Positions 18,984 to 26,262 of a DNA stretch of 38,460 bases are shown piece by piece. This DNA comes from Paludibacterium sp. (GTDB taxonomy: Bacteria > Pseudomonadota > Gammaproteobacteria > Burkholderiales > Chromobacteriaceae): assembly GCF_019232825.1 (NCBI RefSeq), contig NZ_JAFAND010000006.1, positions 1 to 38,460 on the forward strand. Reading direction: 5' to 3'. How positions within the stretch are numbered: the first letter of the stretch is position 1; every line of letters starts with the position of its first letter. A model generated the notes under the pieces. It saw nothing but the letters and a program-made list of their open reading frames with translations, ran no database searches and was not told where the DNA came from. Made by a program: the position numbers and the translations under genes.

Positions 18984-19879
18984 TGGCGTGGATCCAAGCC
19001 ACCATCGACACCGACTCCAAAGTCGCCGAACGGCTCGCCGATGCGCTAATGGAGGCTGGCGCGCTGTCGGCCGCCATCGAGGATGCCTGGGCCGGCACCG
19101 CGCAGGAAGAACCGATCTTCGGCGAGCCGGGCGAACCGGTCGAGCGGCTCTGGACGCAAAGCCGCATCATCGCGCTGTTCGCGCACGACGTGGAGGTCGG
19201 CTTGGTGATCGCCGCCGCCGCCAACGCGTGCCAGTTGCCGTTGCCGGTCTTCGGCACCGAGCGCATCGAGGAGCAGGATTGGGTGCGTCTGACCCAATCG
19301 CAGTTCGAGCCCATCCGCATCTCCGACCGGTTGTGGATCACCCCGACCTGGCACGAGGCGCCGGCCCCCAACGCCGTCAACCTCCAGCTCGACCCCGGCC
19401 TCGCGTTCGGCACGGGCAGCCATCCGACCACCCGGCTCTGCCTGCAATGGGTCGACGCCCACCTGACGCCCGGCGCGACGGTGCTGGACTACGGCTGCGG
19501 CTCGGGCATTCTGGCCATTGCCGCGCTCAAACTGGGCGCCGGCGAGACCATCGGCGTCGATATCGATCCGCAGGCCATCCGCGCGAGCCGCGACAACGCG
19601 GCGCAAAACGGCGTATCCGCCACGTTCTGCTTGCCCGACGATTTGCCGCAAGTACAAGTCGACGTTCTGTTGGCCAACATTCTGGCCAATCCATTGCGCC
19701 TGCTTGGCGCCATGCTAGCCAATCACGTTAAAACCGGTGGTAGAATCGTCCTGTCCGGCATATTGGCCGAACAGGCAGAAGAACTCTCGGCGATGTACGC
19801 CAGCTGGTTCGATATGGATCCGCCGGTCTTCGACGAGGGATGGACCCGACTCACCGGAACGCGACGACAAACGGTATGA
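18983..19879 (+). CDS. prmA: Ribosomal protein L11 methyltransferase
   Basis: SAM-dependent trimethylation of ribosomal protein L11. The 298 residues show the N-terminal substrate-recognition domain (MAWIQATIDTDSKVAERLAD, then GALSAAIEDAW), the linker LQLDPGLAFGTGSHPTTRLC, SAM motif I VLDYGCGSGILAIAALKLG, VDIDPQAI, and the motif VDVLLANILANPL typical of PrmA. It is coupled to accC by a one-base overlap of stop and start, and its own stop overlaps the next start (ATGA). The accC-prmA-DUF3426 order is common in betaproteobacteria. Confidence 0.97.
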
Positions 19880-20976
19880 CCAAAACAACACAGTGCCCCG
19901 CTTGCCAGACCCGATTCAAGGTTAGTGACGCGCAATTGTCCGTCGCACAAGGTCTTGTGCGTTGCGGGCGCTGTGCCCATGTCTTCAACGCCATCGACCA
20001 TCTGCTCGCGCCGGCAGGCGCTGAAGCGCCCGCCCCTGCGCCCGTCACCCCGCCGCCATCCGCGCCCGAACCGAAGGCGCCGGCCGCCGCCGTGGCGGAC
20101 ATCGACGACTTTGAGCTGGAGGTGCCCGACTTCGATCCGATGGCGGTCAGCCTGCCTGAAGCCCCGCAGGAAGAGCCCGTCGATAGCGGTGCGCCGTCCA
20201 TGGCGGATGTCGAGGCCTTTCAGCAGGCGCTGAACGAAGCGCTGCATCAGCAGCCGAGTAGCAATGCGCCGGTCGGCGGACCGTTTGCCGAGGAATCGGC
20301 GCGTGACGCCATGGTACGGCCGATCGACGAGGACGACCTGCCGGCGGTGCTGGAAACCCGGCGTACCCCGCGGTTCGAGGAAGCCACCGAGGAGGACGAG
20401 GCGCCCGCGCCGTTACCGGAAAGCACGCGCATCGACGAGAACAAACCGGCGTTCGACCCCGCGCCCACCGAAGTGGCGGCGCGTCCGCGCCAGCGTCCGT
20501 TGACCACCGTGCTGGTGCTGTTGGGTTCGCTCATCGGACTGCTGCTGCTCGCCGGGCAGCTGATTTACGTCAACCGTACGCAGATCGCCGCCCAGGCGCC
20601 GGATACCCGCCCTGCCTTCGAGCGGCTGTGCAAGAAGTTCGGCTGCACCGTCCCCTACCCGACCGACCAGGAGTACATCCGTACCGAATGGTCCGAACTG
20701 TCCTTCGTGCCCGAGCACACCAACCTGGTGCAGCTCTCGGCTACGCTGAAGAATCACGCTGCCTATCCGCAAGCGTTCCCCATGCTGGAAGTCACGCTCA
20801 AGGACGCCGACAATCAAGTCCTGATCCGCAAGGTGTTCACGCCGCAGGACTATCTCAAGCCGGAAAGTCAGAAGCTCAAGCGCTTCGAGGCCAACAGCGA
20901 GGAGAAGATCGTCATGCGCTTCGACGTCGGCAAAGTGCACGCCCAAGGCTACAGCCTGTACTGGTTCTATCCGTAA
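19876..20976 (+). CDS. Zinc-ribbon DUF3426 membrane protein
   Basis: A 366-residue protein with an MJ0042-type zinc ribbon at the very N-terminus (CPACQTRF ... CGRCAHVFNA, four cysteines). A long acidic, Pro/Ala-rich linker follows (about 50-200). One transmembrane helix lies at about 213-235 (VLVLLGSLIGLLLLAGQLIY). The C-terminal DUF3426 domain (about 245-366) would be periplasmic and includes LSATLKNHAAYPQAFPMLEV and the KRFEANSEEKIVMRFDVG segment. Function is not established. The ATG at 19876 overlaps the prmA stop and places the first CxxC seven residues in, as in the family; the frame stays open upstream inside prmA. Confidence 0.9.
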   Translation: MTKTTQCPACQTRFKVSDAQLSVAQGLVRCGRCAHVFNAIDHLLAPAGAEAPAPAPVTPPPSAPEPKAPAAAVADIDDFELEVPDFDPMAVSLPEAPQEEPVDSGAPSMADVEAFQQALNEALHQQPSSNAPVGGPFAEESARDAMVRPIDEDDLPAVLETRRTPRFEEATEEDEAPAPLPESTRIDENKPAFDPAPTEVAARPRQRPLTTVLVLLGSLIGLLLLAGQLIYVNRTQIAAQAPDTRPAFERLCKKFGCTVPYPTDQEYIRTEWSELSFVPEHTNLVQLSATLKNHAAYPQAFPMLEVTLKDADNQVLIRKVFTPQDYLKPESQKLKRFEANSEEKIVMRFDVGKVHAQGYSLYWFYP

Positions 20977-21047
20977 GCCGCGCGATTTTCTTGTTTTTTG
21001 CCCCGGCGAGCGCCACCATGAGAGAAACATGGTTAAAGGAGTTCGCT

Positions 21048-21692
21048 ATGAATCAATTCCGACTCCTGTATGGCGAAGACATCCTGCCGCTCATCGGCGA
21101 CTTCCCCGTGCAGGGCAGCCATCTGCCGAGCTTCATGCTGGTCGACGACCAATTCAACGATGTGGCGCTAGCCCAGTTCACCGGCCTACCCAAGGCCATC
21201 ATCACCCTGTTGTCCCATGACGAGGAAGAGCATGGCGGCGCTCGTCTCCTGCGCGAAACGCTACGCTTTCTCGAGCGCTGGCCCATGCTGCAGACCGTGG
21301 TGATCACGGTCGACTCGCCCTCGACGCTGCGCCGTGTGCGCAAGGAACGCGGACTGCCGCGCGCCATGCTGCTGTCCACGCTACGCGGACGCGATTTCCA
21401 CAAGCATTTCGGCGTGCTCATCACCGAGTATCCGCTGGCCGGCTACACCGCGCCGGCGATCATCATCGCCGACGCCGACAACAACGTGCTGTATTCCGAG
21501 CGATTACGCGACACGCTGGACGATTTCAACTTCGAGCAGATGCGCCCGGCGATGCAAGCGCTGGAAGCCGCGGAAACCGCCGCCAAGCAGCAGGCGGCGG
21601 CCGCCGCCGCCCAGGCGCAGGCCGAAGCGGAAGAGCGGGAACGTCAGGAACGGGCAATGATCGATACGGTGCGCCAAAGCACGCCGCGTTGA
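21048..21692 (+). CDS. Thiol peroxidase (Tpx)-fold protein lacking all catalytic cysteines
   Basis: A 214-residue protein whose first ~165 residues align by eye along E. coli Tpx: GDFPVQGSHLPSFMLVDDQF, then VALAQFTGLPKAIITLL, AMLLSTLRGRDFHKHFGVLI and APAIIIADADNNVLYS. It contains no cysteine at all. By hand alignment the peroxidatic Cys61 position is His62, its helper Thr is Glu59, the resolving Cys95 position is Arg98, and the conserved Arg after the GL segment is replaced by Pro136. Classic peroxidase activity is therefore very unlikely. A C-terminal Ala/Gln/Glu-rich helix (170-205) is an extra not found in Tpx. It has a strong ribosome site (AAAGGAG). It is the last gene before a convergent glycosyltransferase and may share the prmA transcript. 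The role is unknown; perhaps a redox-independent scaffold or regulator. Confidence 0.75.
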   Translation: MNQFRLLYGEDILPLIGDFPVQGSHLPSFMLVDDQFNDVALAQFTGLPKAIITLLSHDEEEHGGARLLRETLRFLERWPMLQTVVITVDSPSTLRRVRKERGLPRAMLLSTLRGRDFHKHFGVLITEYPLAGYTAPAIIIADADNNVLYSERLRDTLDDFNFEQMRPAMQALEAAETAAKQQAAAAAAQAQAEAEERERQERAMIDTVRQSTPR

Positions 21693-21740
21693 GCAAAGAG
21701 GACGGATGCGCCGCGGGTAGGCGACGCAGCGCAACGCCCC

Positions 21741-22508
21741 CTACGACGGTGACTTGAGCCGCAGCCGCGCCTTGCGATATTTGTGATAGGTGTAGGCGGC
21801 GGCATAACCGCCCAGGACAAGGCCGACCCAACCATCCCGCCAGTTATGGCTACGCACGTACCATTTCAGAAAGGCGCCGATCGCGCTGGTGCGCTGCTGG
21901 ATCGCCATGAGCAACAGCGGCTTGCGCTTACGCAGCAATTCGATCGCCGACAGGTCGGTATAGAAATCCAGCTTGCGCCGAATCTCCTGCATGGTCTCGA
22001 AAGTTTGATGAACCAGTGCGGCCTCGATTTGGCCCGTGCTTTCCGCGCCGCAAGGCGACTCATGCACGCCGGCCATGTCAAAGCTCATTGTGTCGCGGCT
22101 GACGATTCTGACCGGATAATCCGGGCAGCCGACGGGGTAACAGGCATGAACCGGCCGACCCAACACGACCCAATCACGACGAACCCGGTAGGCATCATGC
22201 GCGAAACCGGCGGCCTTGAGTTCCTGCATGGCCTCAATCAGCGCTTCGCTCGGAATTTCGTCGCTATCGACGAACATCACCTGCGGGTGAAGGCATTGGC
22301 TCTGCGCGAAACAGCGCTGCGCGGCAAAGTTGTCGAAAGGGCGAGACAGAATCCGGGCGCCATGGCGGCGCGCGATATCCATCGTGGCGTCGGTGCTGCC
22401 GCTGTCGACGATCAGCAAATCGTCGGCAAAACGCGCGGCGGCAGACAATACCTGATCCAGATACTTCTCGCTGTTATAGGTCAGGACGTAAAGAGAGAGA
22501 GGCGTCAT
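21741..22508 (-). CDS. Family 2 glycosyltransferase (WaaE/KdtX-like)
   Basis: A 255-residue GT-A-fold glycosyltransferase, probably adding a sugar to lipopolysaccharide core or another envelope glycan. Seen: the N-terminal TPLSLYVLTYNSEKYLDQVL, the nucleotide-binding DDLLIVDSGSTDATMDIARR, the metal-binding-type FVDSDEIPS, and a C-terminal hydrophobic stretch (GWVGLVLGGYAAAYTYHKY) that may anchor it to the membrane. The DSGSTD motif and short length resemble WaaE-type beta-1,4-glucosyltransferases. The ATG at 22508 was chosen as it begins just before the first strand; upstream in-frame codons overlap gpsA. It follows gpsA by 16 bases. Confidence 0.85.
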   Translation of the reverse strand: MTPLSLYVLTYNSEKYLDQVLSAAARFADDLLIVDSGSTDATMDIARRHGARILSRPFDNFAAQRCFAQSQCLHPQVMFVDSDEIPSEALIEAMQELKAAGFAHDAYRVRRDWVVLGRPVHACYPVGCPDYPVRIVSRDTMSFDMAGVHESPCGAESTGQIEAALVHQTFETMQEIRRKLDFYTDLSAIELLRKRKPLLLMAIQQRTSAIGAFLKWYVRSHNWRDGWVGLVLGGYAAAYTYHKYRKARLRLKSPS

Positions 22509-22524
22509 AGACAGAATTGTTATC

Positions 22525-23514
22525 TTAAGATTCGGATTTTGGCGACCGGCTGAGCAATCCGTCCACAACCTCTTCCGGCGCCGCGCCGTAGTACAGCAGC
22601 CCGCACACCGCGGCGGTGATCGGCATTTCCACTTCCAGCCGCTCGGCCATGGTCAGCACCTCGCGCGCGGTCGGCACCCCCTCGGCGACATGCCCCAGCT
22701 CATCCAGAATTTGTGCCAATGGCAAACCCTCGGCCAGGCGGAGGCCGACTTGGCGGTTGCGCGACAGCGAGCCGGTACAGGTCAGAATCAGGTCGCCCAT
22801 GCCGGCCAACCCCATCATGGTCTTTTGACTGGCGCCAAGCGCCACCGCCAAACGGGTGATCTCGGCCAGTCCGCGGGTGATCAGCGCTGCACGGGTATTG
22901 AGACCGAAACCCAGTCCATCCGCCACCCCGGTGGCGATGGCCATGACGTTCTTGACCGCACCCCCGACCTCGACCCCCACCAGATCGTCATTGGCGTAGA
23001 GGCGCAACAGCGGGTTGTGCCACTCGCGCGCGATGCGTTCGGCAAAGGCAGCGTCGTCGGAAGCAATGGTCACCGCGGCAGGGAGGCCTGCGGCCACCTC
23101 GCGGGCAAAACTGGGGCCGGACAGCACCCCACAGGGATGGTGTAGCGGCATTTCCTCCGCCACCACTTGATGCGGCAATAGGCTGGAGCCGGCCTCAAAG
23201 CCCTTACAGGCCCAGATCAGCGGCGCAAGCCGGGCCGACGAAGCCTTCAGCGCACGCAGCGTCGGGCGTAGTCCGACAATCGGCGTGGCGATCAGAATCA
23301 GATCGGCATCGGCAATGGCGCGCGGCAAATCCGCGCTTAGCGACAACCGCTCGGGAAAGGGCGCGTCCGGCAGGTAACGCTGGTTGACGCGCGCTGCGGC
23401 AAGCTCCGCCACATGCGCGCCGTCGCGCGACCACAACACCACGTCGTGCAGACGGGAGAAGGCGATCGCCAGGGCGGACCCCCAGGCGCCAGCACCCAAA
23501 ACGGCAAGCTTCAT
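22525..23514 (-). CDS. gpsA: Glycerol-3-phosphate dehydrogenase [NAD(P)+]
   Basis: Reduces dihydroxyacetone phosphate to sn-glycerol-3-phosphate, the backbone of phospholipids. The 329 residues start [19 protein letters not shown] with the GxGxxG dinucleotide motif. The catalytic lysine is in [20 protein letters not shown], followed by [14 protein letters not shown] and the C-terminal [15 protein letters not shown] segment. The ATG at 23514 starts one base after the stop of the SH3 gene. It lies in a grxC-secB-SH3-gpsA-glycosyltransferase run; the secB-gpsA linkage is old in proteobacteria. Confidence 0.98.
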   Translation of the reverse strand: MKLAVLGAGAWGSALAIAFSRLHDVVLWSRDGAHVAELAAARVNQRYLPDAPFPERLSLSADLPRAIADADLILIATPIVGLRPTLRALKASSARLAPLIWACKGFEAGSSLLPHQVVAEEMPLHHPCGVLSGPSFAREVAAGLPAAVTIASDDAAFAERIAREWHNPLLRLYANDDLVGVEVGGAVKNVMAIATGVADGLGFGLNTRAALITRGLAEITRLAVALGASQKTMMGLAGMGDLILTCTGSLSRNRQVGLRLAEGLPLAQILDELGHVAEGVPTAREVLTMAERLEVEMPITAAVCGLLYYGAAPEEVVDGLLSRSPKSES

Positions 23515-23515
23515 G

Positions 23516-23965
23516 TTACAGCCCCCACAAGTCGGAGATGCTGGCGTAACCGCTACTGCCATCGCGGTGGCGCACATGCACCCAGCCATTGACCGGAGGA
23601 TCGACGAGCAGCAGCACACCATTTTTCGGCACGGAAAAAACGACAGCGGCGCTCACGCCGGCAGCGTCGCGCACGTCGGCGCGCTCGCTCACCACCAACA
23701 GCGTGCGCTGCGCGGACAGCGCGGCGGACGGCATCCAGGCAATCCCCCCGGTGGCGTCACGCACGCGGGACCAAGCGTCTTGCGTGCTCAGCACTTCCAC
23801 CGGGTAGTAACGGCTGACCACGAACAGCTTCTTGGCCGTCAGCGCCGGCGCCTCATACAGCACGGCGCCCGTTTCCTTGACCGAACGGAACTCCAGCGCG
23901 CCGGCCAGCGGCGCGAACGCCATCGCCGCCAAGGCGGCGATCCAGGCAAGGCGCCGCGGGCTCAT
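23516..23965 (-). CDS. Exported SH3-domain protein
   Basis: A 149-residue protein with an N-terminal signal peptide ([20 protein letters not shown]) and two consecutive bacterial SH3-like modules: the first about 27-83 ([20 protein letters not shown] ... [18 protein letters not shown]), the second about 88-147 ([11 protein letters not shown] ... [19 protein letters not shown]). Such domains usually bind peptidoglycan or other periplasmic partners, so an envelope role is inferred. Its ATG overlaps the secB stop by one base and its stop sits one base before gpsA, so it is tightly co-translated. Confidence 0.88.
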   Translation of the reverse strand: MSPRRLAWIAALAAMAFAPLAGALEFRSVKETGAVLYEAPALTAKKLFVVSRYYPVEVLSTQDAWSRVRDATGGIAWMPSAALSAQRTLLVVSERADVRDAAGVSAAVVFSVPKNGVLLLVDPPVNGWVHVRHRDGSSGYASISDLWGL

Positions 23966-24420
23966 CAGGCGTTCCCGGCGTCGAGCTGGCCAGCACGCTG
24001 TTGCATGTACAGGGCCTCGAAGTTGATCGGCGAGAGCAGCACCGGCGGGAAGCCCGCGCGGTTCACGATGCTGGACACGGTTTCGCGCGCGTAGGGGAAC
24101 AGAATATTCGGGCAGGCCACGCCCAGCACCGGATCGAGATCTTCCGCGGGAATGTTGCGGATTTGGAAGATGCCGCTTTGCGCGACTTCCGCCAGGAAAA
24201 GCACCTTGTCATCGGCCTTGGCGGTGACGGTCACGGTCAGGCAGCAGTCGAAATAGCCGTCTTCGATTTGCTTGCTTTCCGAGGCGAGCTGCATGTCGAT
24301 TTCCGGCTGCGCTTGCATCAGAAAGACTTGCGGCGCGCCCGGCACTTCGAGGGACATGTCCTTGACGTAGATCTTATCGATGGAGAACACCGGTTGTTGT
24401 TGCTCTTGCTGTTCGCTCAT
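23965..24420 (-). CDS. secB: Protein-export chaperone SecB
   Basis: Tetrameric cytosolic chaperone that keeps preproteins unfolded and hands them to SecA. The 151 residues show the family start (Gln-rich, then [20 protein letters not shown]), [13 protein letters not shown]-like strand region, [16 protein letters not shown] and [18 protein letters not shown]. The ATG at 24420 gives the normal length; in-frame codons upstream run into the terminator after grxC. The ribosome site AGGTGAG is part of a short palindrome. It is followed by the SH3 gene with a TGATG overlap. Confidence 0.97.
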   Translation of the reverse strand: MSEQQEQQQPVFSIDKIYVKDMSLEVPGAPQVFLMQAQPEIDMQLASESKQIEDGYFDCCLTVTVTAKADDKVLFLAEVAQSGIFQIRNIPAEDLDPVLGVACPNILFPYARETVSSIVNRAGFPPVLLSPINFEALYMQQRAGQLDAGNA

Positions 24421-24421
24421 T

Positions 24422-24434
24422 GTGAGACTCTCAC
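24422..24434 (-). promoter_or_regulatory. Short palindrome overlapping the secB ribosome site
   Basis: GTGAGA-N-TCTCAC forms a 6-base perfect inverted repeat directly before the secB ATG. One arm is part of the AGGTGAG Shine-Dalgarno sequence. In RNA the one-base loop is too tight for the full stem, so either a shorter stem or a DNA-level site is meant. It may modulate secB translation; this is inference only. Confidence 0.25.
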
Positions 24435-24447
24435 CTGCGGTTAGGTC

Positions 24448-24483
24448 GAAAAATAAAGCGATTCCGCCGTTGACGGCGGAATC
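24448..24483 (-). terminator. Rho-independent terminator after grxC
   Basis: On the minus strand a perfect 10-base stem GATTCCGCCG/CGGCGGAATC with loop TCAA is followed by GCTTTATTTTT. It lies 70 bases after the grxC stop and just before secB. It should end or attenuate grxC transcripts, implying secB has its own promoter or is read through at reduced level. Confidence 0.75.
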
Positions 24484-24553
24484 GGTCATGGGCACTGAAG
24501 CTGCCGGCATCATCGCATGAAAATCCGGCGCGGACCAGGCCAAACCGGCCCGC

Positions 24554-24811
24554 TTACTTGCCGAGCAGGACGTCCAGTTTACCGGCGCTGTTAAGCGCCA
24601 TCAGATCGTCGCAACCGCCGACATGGGTGTCGCCGATAAAGATCTGCGGCACGGTGCGGCGGCCGGTCAAGGTCATCATCTTTTCGCGCTCGGCCGGGTC
24701 GGCGTCGACGCGGATTTCCTGAATCTCGGTGACGCCCTTGCTTGCCAGCAGCATCTTGGCGCGCTGGCAATAGGGGCAAACCGCCGTGGTATACATGACA
24801 ACCGGGCTCAT
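24554..24811 (-). CDS. grxC: Glutaredoxin 3
   Basis: Glutathione-dependent dithiol oxidoreductase of 85 residues. The active site CPYC is at 12-15 in [19 protein letters not shown]. The glutathione-binding features [16 protein letters not shown] (cis-Pro in TVPQ) and GGCDDLMAL are present. Length is normal for bacterial Grx3. The gene has its own candidate promoter overlapping the end of dacB and is followed by a strong terminator. The grxC-secB neighbourhood is widely conserved. Confidence 0.97.
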   Translation of the reverse strand: MSPVVMYTTAVCPYCQRAKMLLASKGVTEIQEIRVDADPAEREKMMTLTGRRTVPQIFIGDTHVGGCDDLMALNSAGKLDVLLGK

Positions 24812-24873
24812 AATCTTTCCTTACGACATTGGCGACCCTCTTCAATATTGGGTCACGCTGATCACAATCAAGA

Positions 24874-24879
24874 ATTATA
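24874..24879 (-). promoter_or_regulatory. Candidate -10 box for grxC, overlapping the dacB stop
   Basis: On the minus strand a perfect TATAAT lies about 63 bases before the grxC ATG, and its TAA is the dacB stop codon. A weak TTCGGT is found 18 bases upstream. Pattern-based. Confidence 0.35.
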
Positions 24880-26251
24880 CCCCGTTCGCCTCATATAACC
24901 GAATAACATCACGGACCACCGCGTCCAAGGCAGGCTTCAACCGCGCGGCATCCGGATGGTTGACCACGGCCACGATCGCCAGCCGGCGGCCATCCGCCCC
25001 TTGCCAATAGCCCGCCAGCGCGACCACGTCTTTCAACGTGCCGGTTTTCAGCCGCAACGCGGGCCCCAGATCGACAAAGCGATGCTTGAGCGTGCCGGTC
25101 TGTCCCGCCAACGGCAAGCTCGCCAAAAACTCGGCGGCATACGGTCCGCGCGCCGCCTCGCGCAGCACTTCGCCAAGCAGACGCACCGGCAGGCGCTCGC
25201 TGCGCGACAGGCCGGAGCCATTCTCCAATGTCAGTCCCCGGTCGGACAACGCATGCGCCGCCAACGTCTCGCGCACGGCGCGATCGGCATCGGCCACGGT
25301 GTCGCCGCTCGCAGGCGCCACACGCCCCAGAGTGAGAAACAGCGAACGCGCCATGGGGTTGTTGCTGAATTTATTCACATCCGGCAGAACGCGCGCGAGC
25401 GGATCGGAGGTCACCTCGGCCAAAACGCGCGCGCCCGCGGGCGCGCGGCCCGCCGCCACGCCCTCGGGCCCGCCGCCTGCCAGCGCCTGCCACAAGCCGC
25501 TGAACGCCGCGGCGGAAAACGCCGCCGGCGGCAACGGCTGCAAGTACGTACTGCGCCCGTCGCAGTCGCGCGGCAGTTGACCGCTGACGGCGATGGAGCC
25601 GCCGCTCGCCGCCAACCGCACCCAGCGGCGCACATCGCCGCACGCGGCGTCACCGCCGTCCGTCAGGCGCGAGGTCAGCGAAATATTCGCCAGCGGGGGA
25701 TCGAGCGCCACCCGCGGCCCTTGCGCGTCATTGAAAAACCGTAGCCAAACCACATTGAGGTTGGTCAGCAGCGGATCGGGCGGCGCCATGAACGTCTCGC
25801 CCTCGTCCTCTTCGAAGCCGCCGGCCGACGACAGCCGCGTATAGGCGGAGGCGTCCAGCACCAGCCGGCCGGCGATGCGCTGAATACCGCGCTGACGCAA
25901 CCCGTCGAGCAGCTCGCGCAGCCGCGCGCCGAAAAAGCGCGGATCGCCTTCGCCCACCCAATAGAGATCGCCAGCCAAGGTGCCGCCGACGACCGGCGCG
26001 GTCGACACCAAGCGGCTCTGCCACGTAAAATCCGGCCCCAGCCGGGTCAACGCCGCCCATGTCGTCAACAGCTTCATGGTCGAGGCCGGTTGAACCGCCA
26101 CGTCGTCGCGGTAGGCGGCGGTCACCGTGGCCGATTCGACCGGCGCCGCCCACAGCGCCAGACTATCCGGCGGCAGGCCATGCAGATCGAGCGCGCCGGC
26201 ATGCAAGCTATAGAGCAGCATGGCCGCGAGCGTGAGCAACTTATTGCGCAT
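24875..26251 (-). CDS. dacB: D-alanyl-D-alanine carboxypeptidase/endopeptidase (PBP4, S13 family)
   Basis: Periplasmic penicillin-binding protein that trims or cuts peptidoglycan cross-links. The 458-residue protein has a signal peptide (NKLLTLAAMLLYSLHAGA). The S13 catalytic motifs are all visible: SxxK as QPASTMKLL (the serine nucleophile), SxN as KFSNNPMARSLF and KTG as LRLKTGTLKDVV. The large insert between SxxK and SxN typical of class C PBPs is present. The ATG at 26251 was chosen because it directly precedes the signal peptide; the open frame further upstream only overlaps priA. It lies 11 bases after priA. Confidence 0.95.
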   Translation of the reverse strand: MRNKLLTLAAMLLYSLHAGALDLHGLPPDSLALWAAPVESATVTAAYRDDVAVQPASTMKLLTTWAALTRLGPDFTWQSRLVSTAPVVGGTLAGDLYWVGEGDPRFFGARLRELLDGLRQRGIQRIAGRLVLDASAYTRLSSAGGFEEDEGETFMAPPDPLLTNLNVVWLRFFNDAQGPRVALDPPLANISLTSRLTDGGDAACGDVRRWVRLAASGGSIAVSGQLPRDCDGRSTYLQPLPPAAFSAAAFSGLWQALAGGGPEGVAAGRAPAGARVLAEVTSDPLARVLPDVNKFSNNPMARSLFLTLGRVAPASGDTVADADRAVRETLAAHALSDRGLTLENGSGLSRSERLPVRLLGEVLREAARGPYAAEFLASLPLAGQTGTLKHRFVDLGPALRLKTGTLKDVVALAGYWQGADGRRLAIVAVVNHPDAARLKPALDAVVRDVIRLYEANGV

Positions 26252-26262
26252 GGGCGTTCCTG

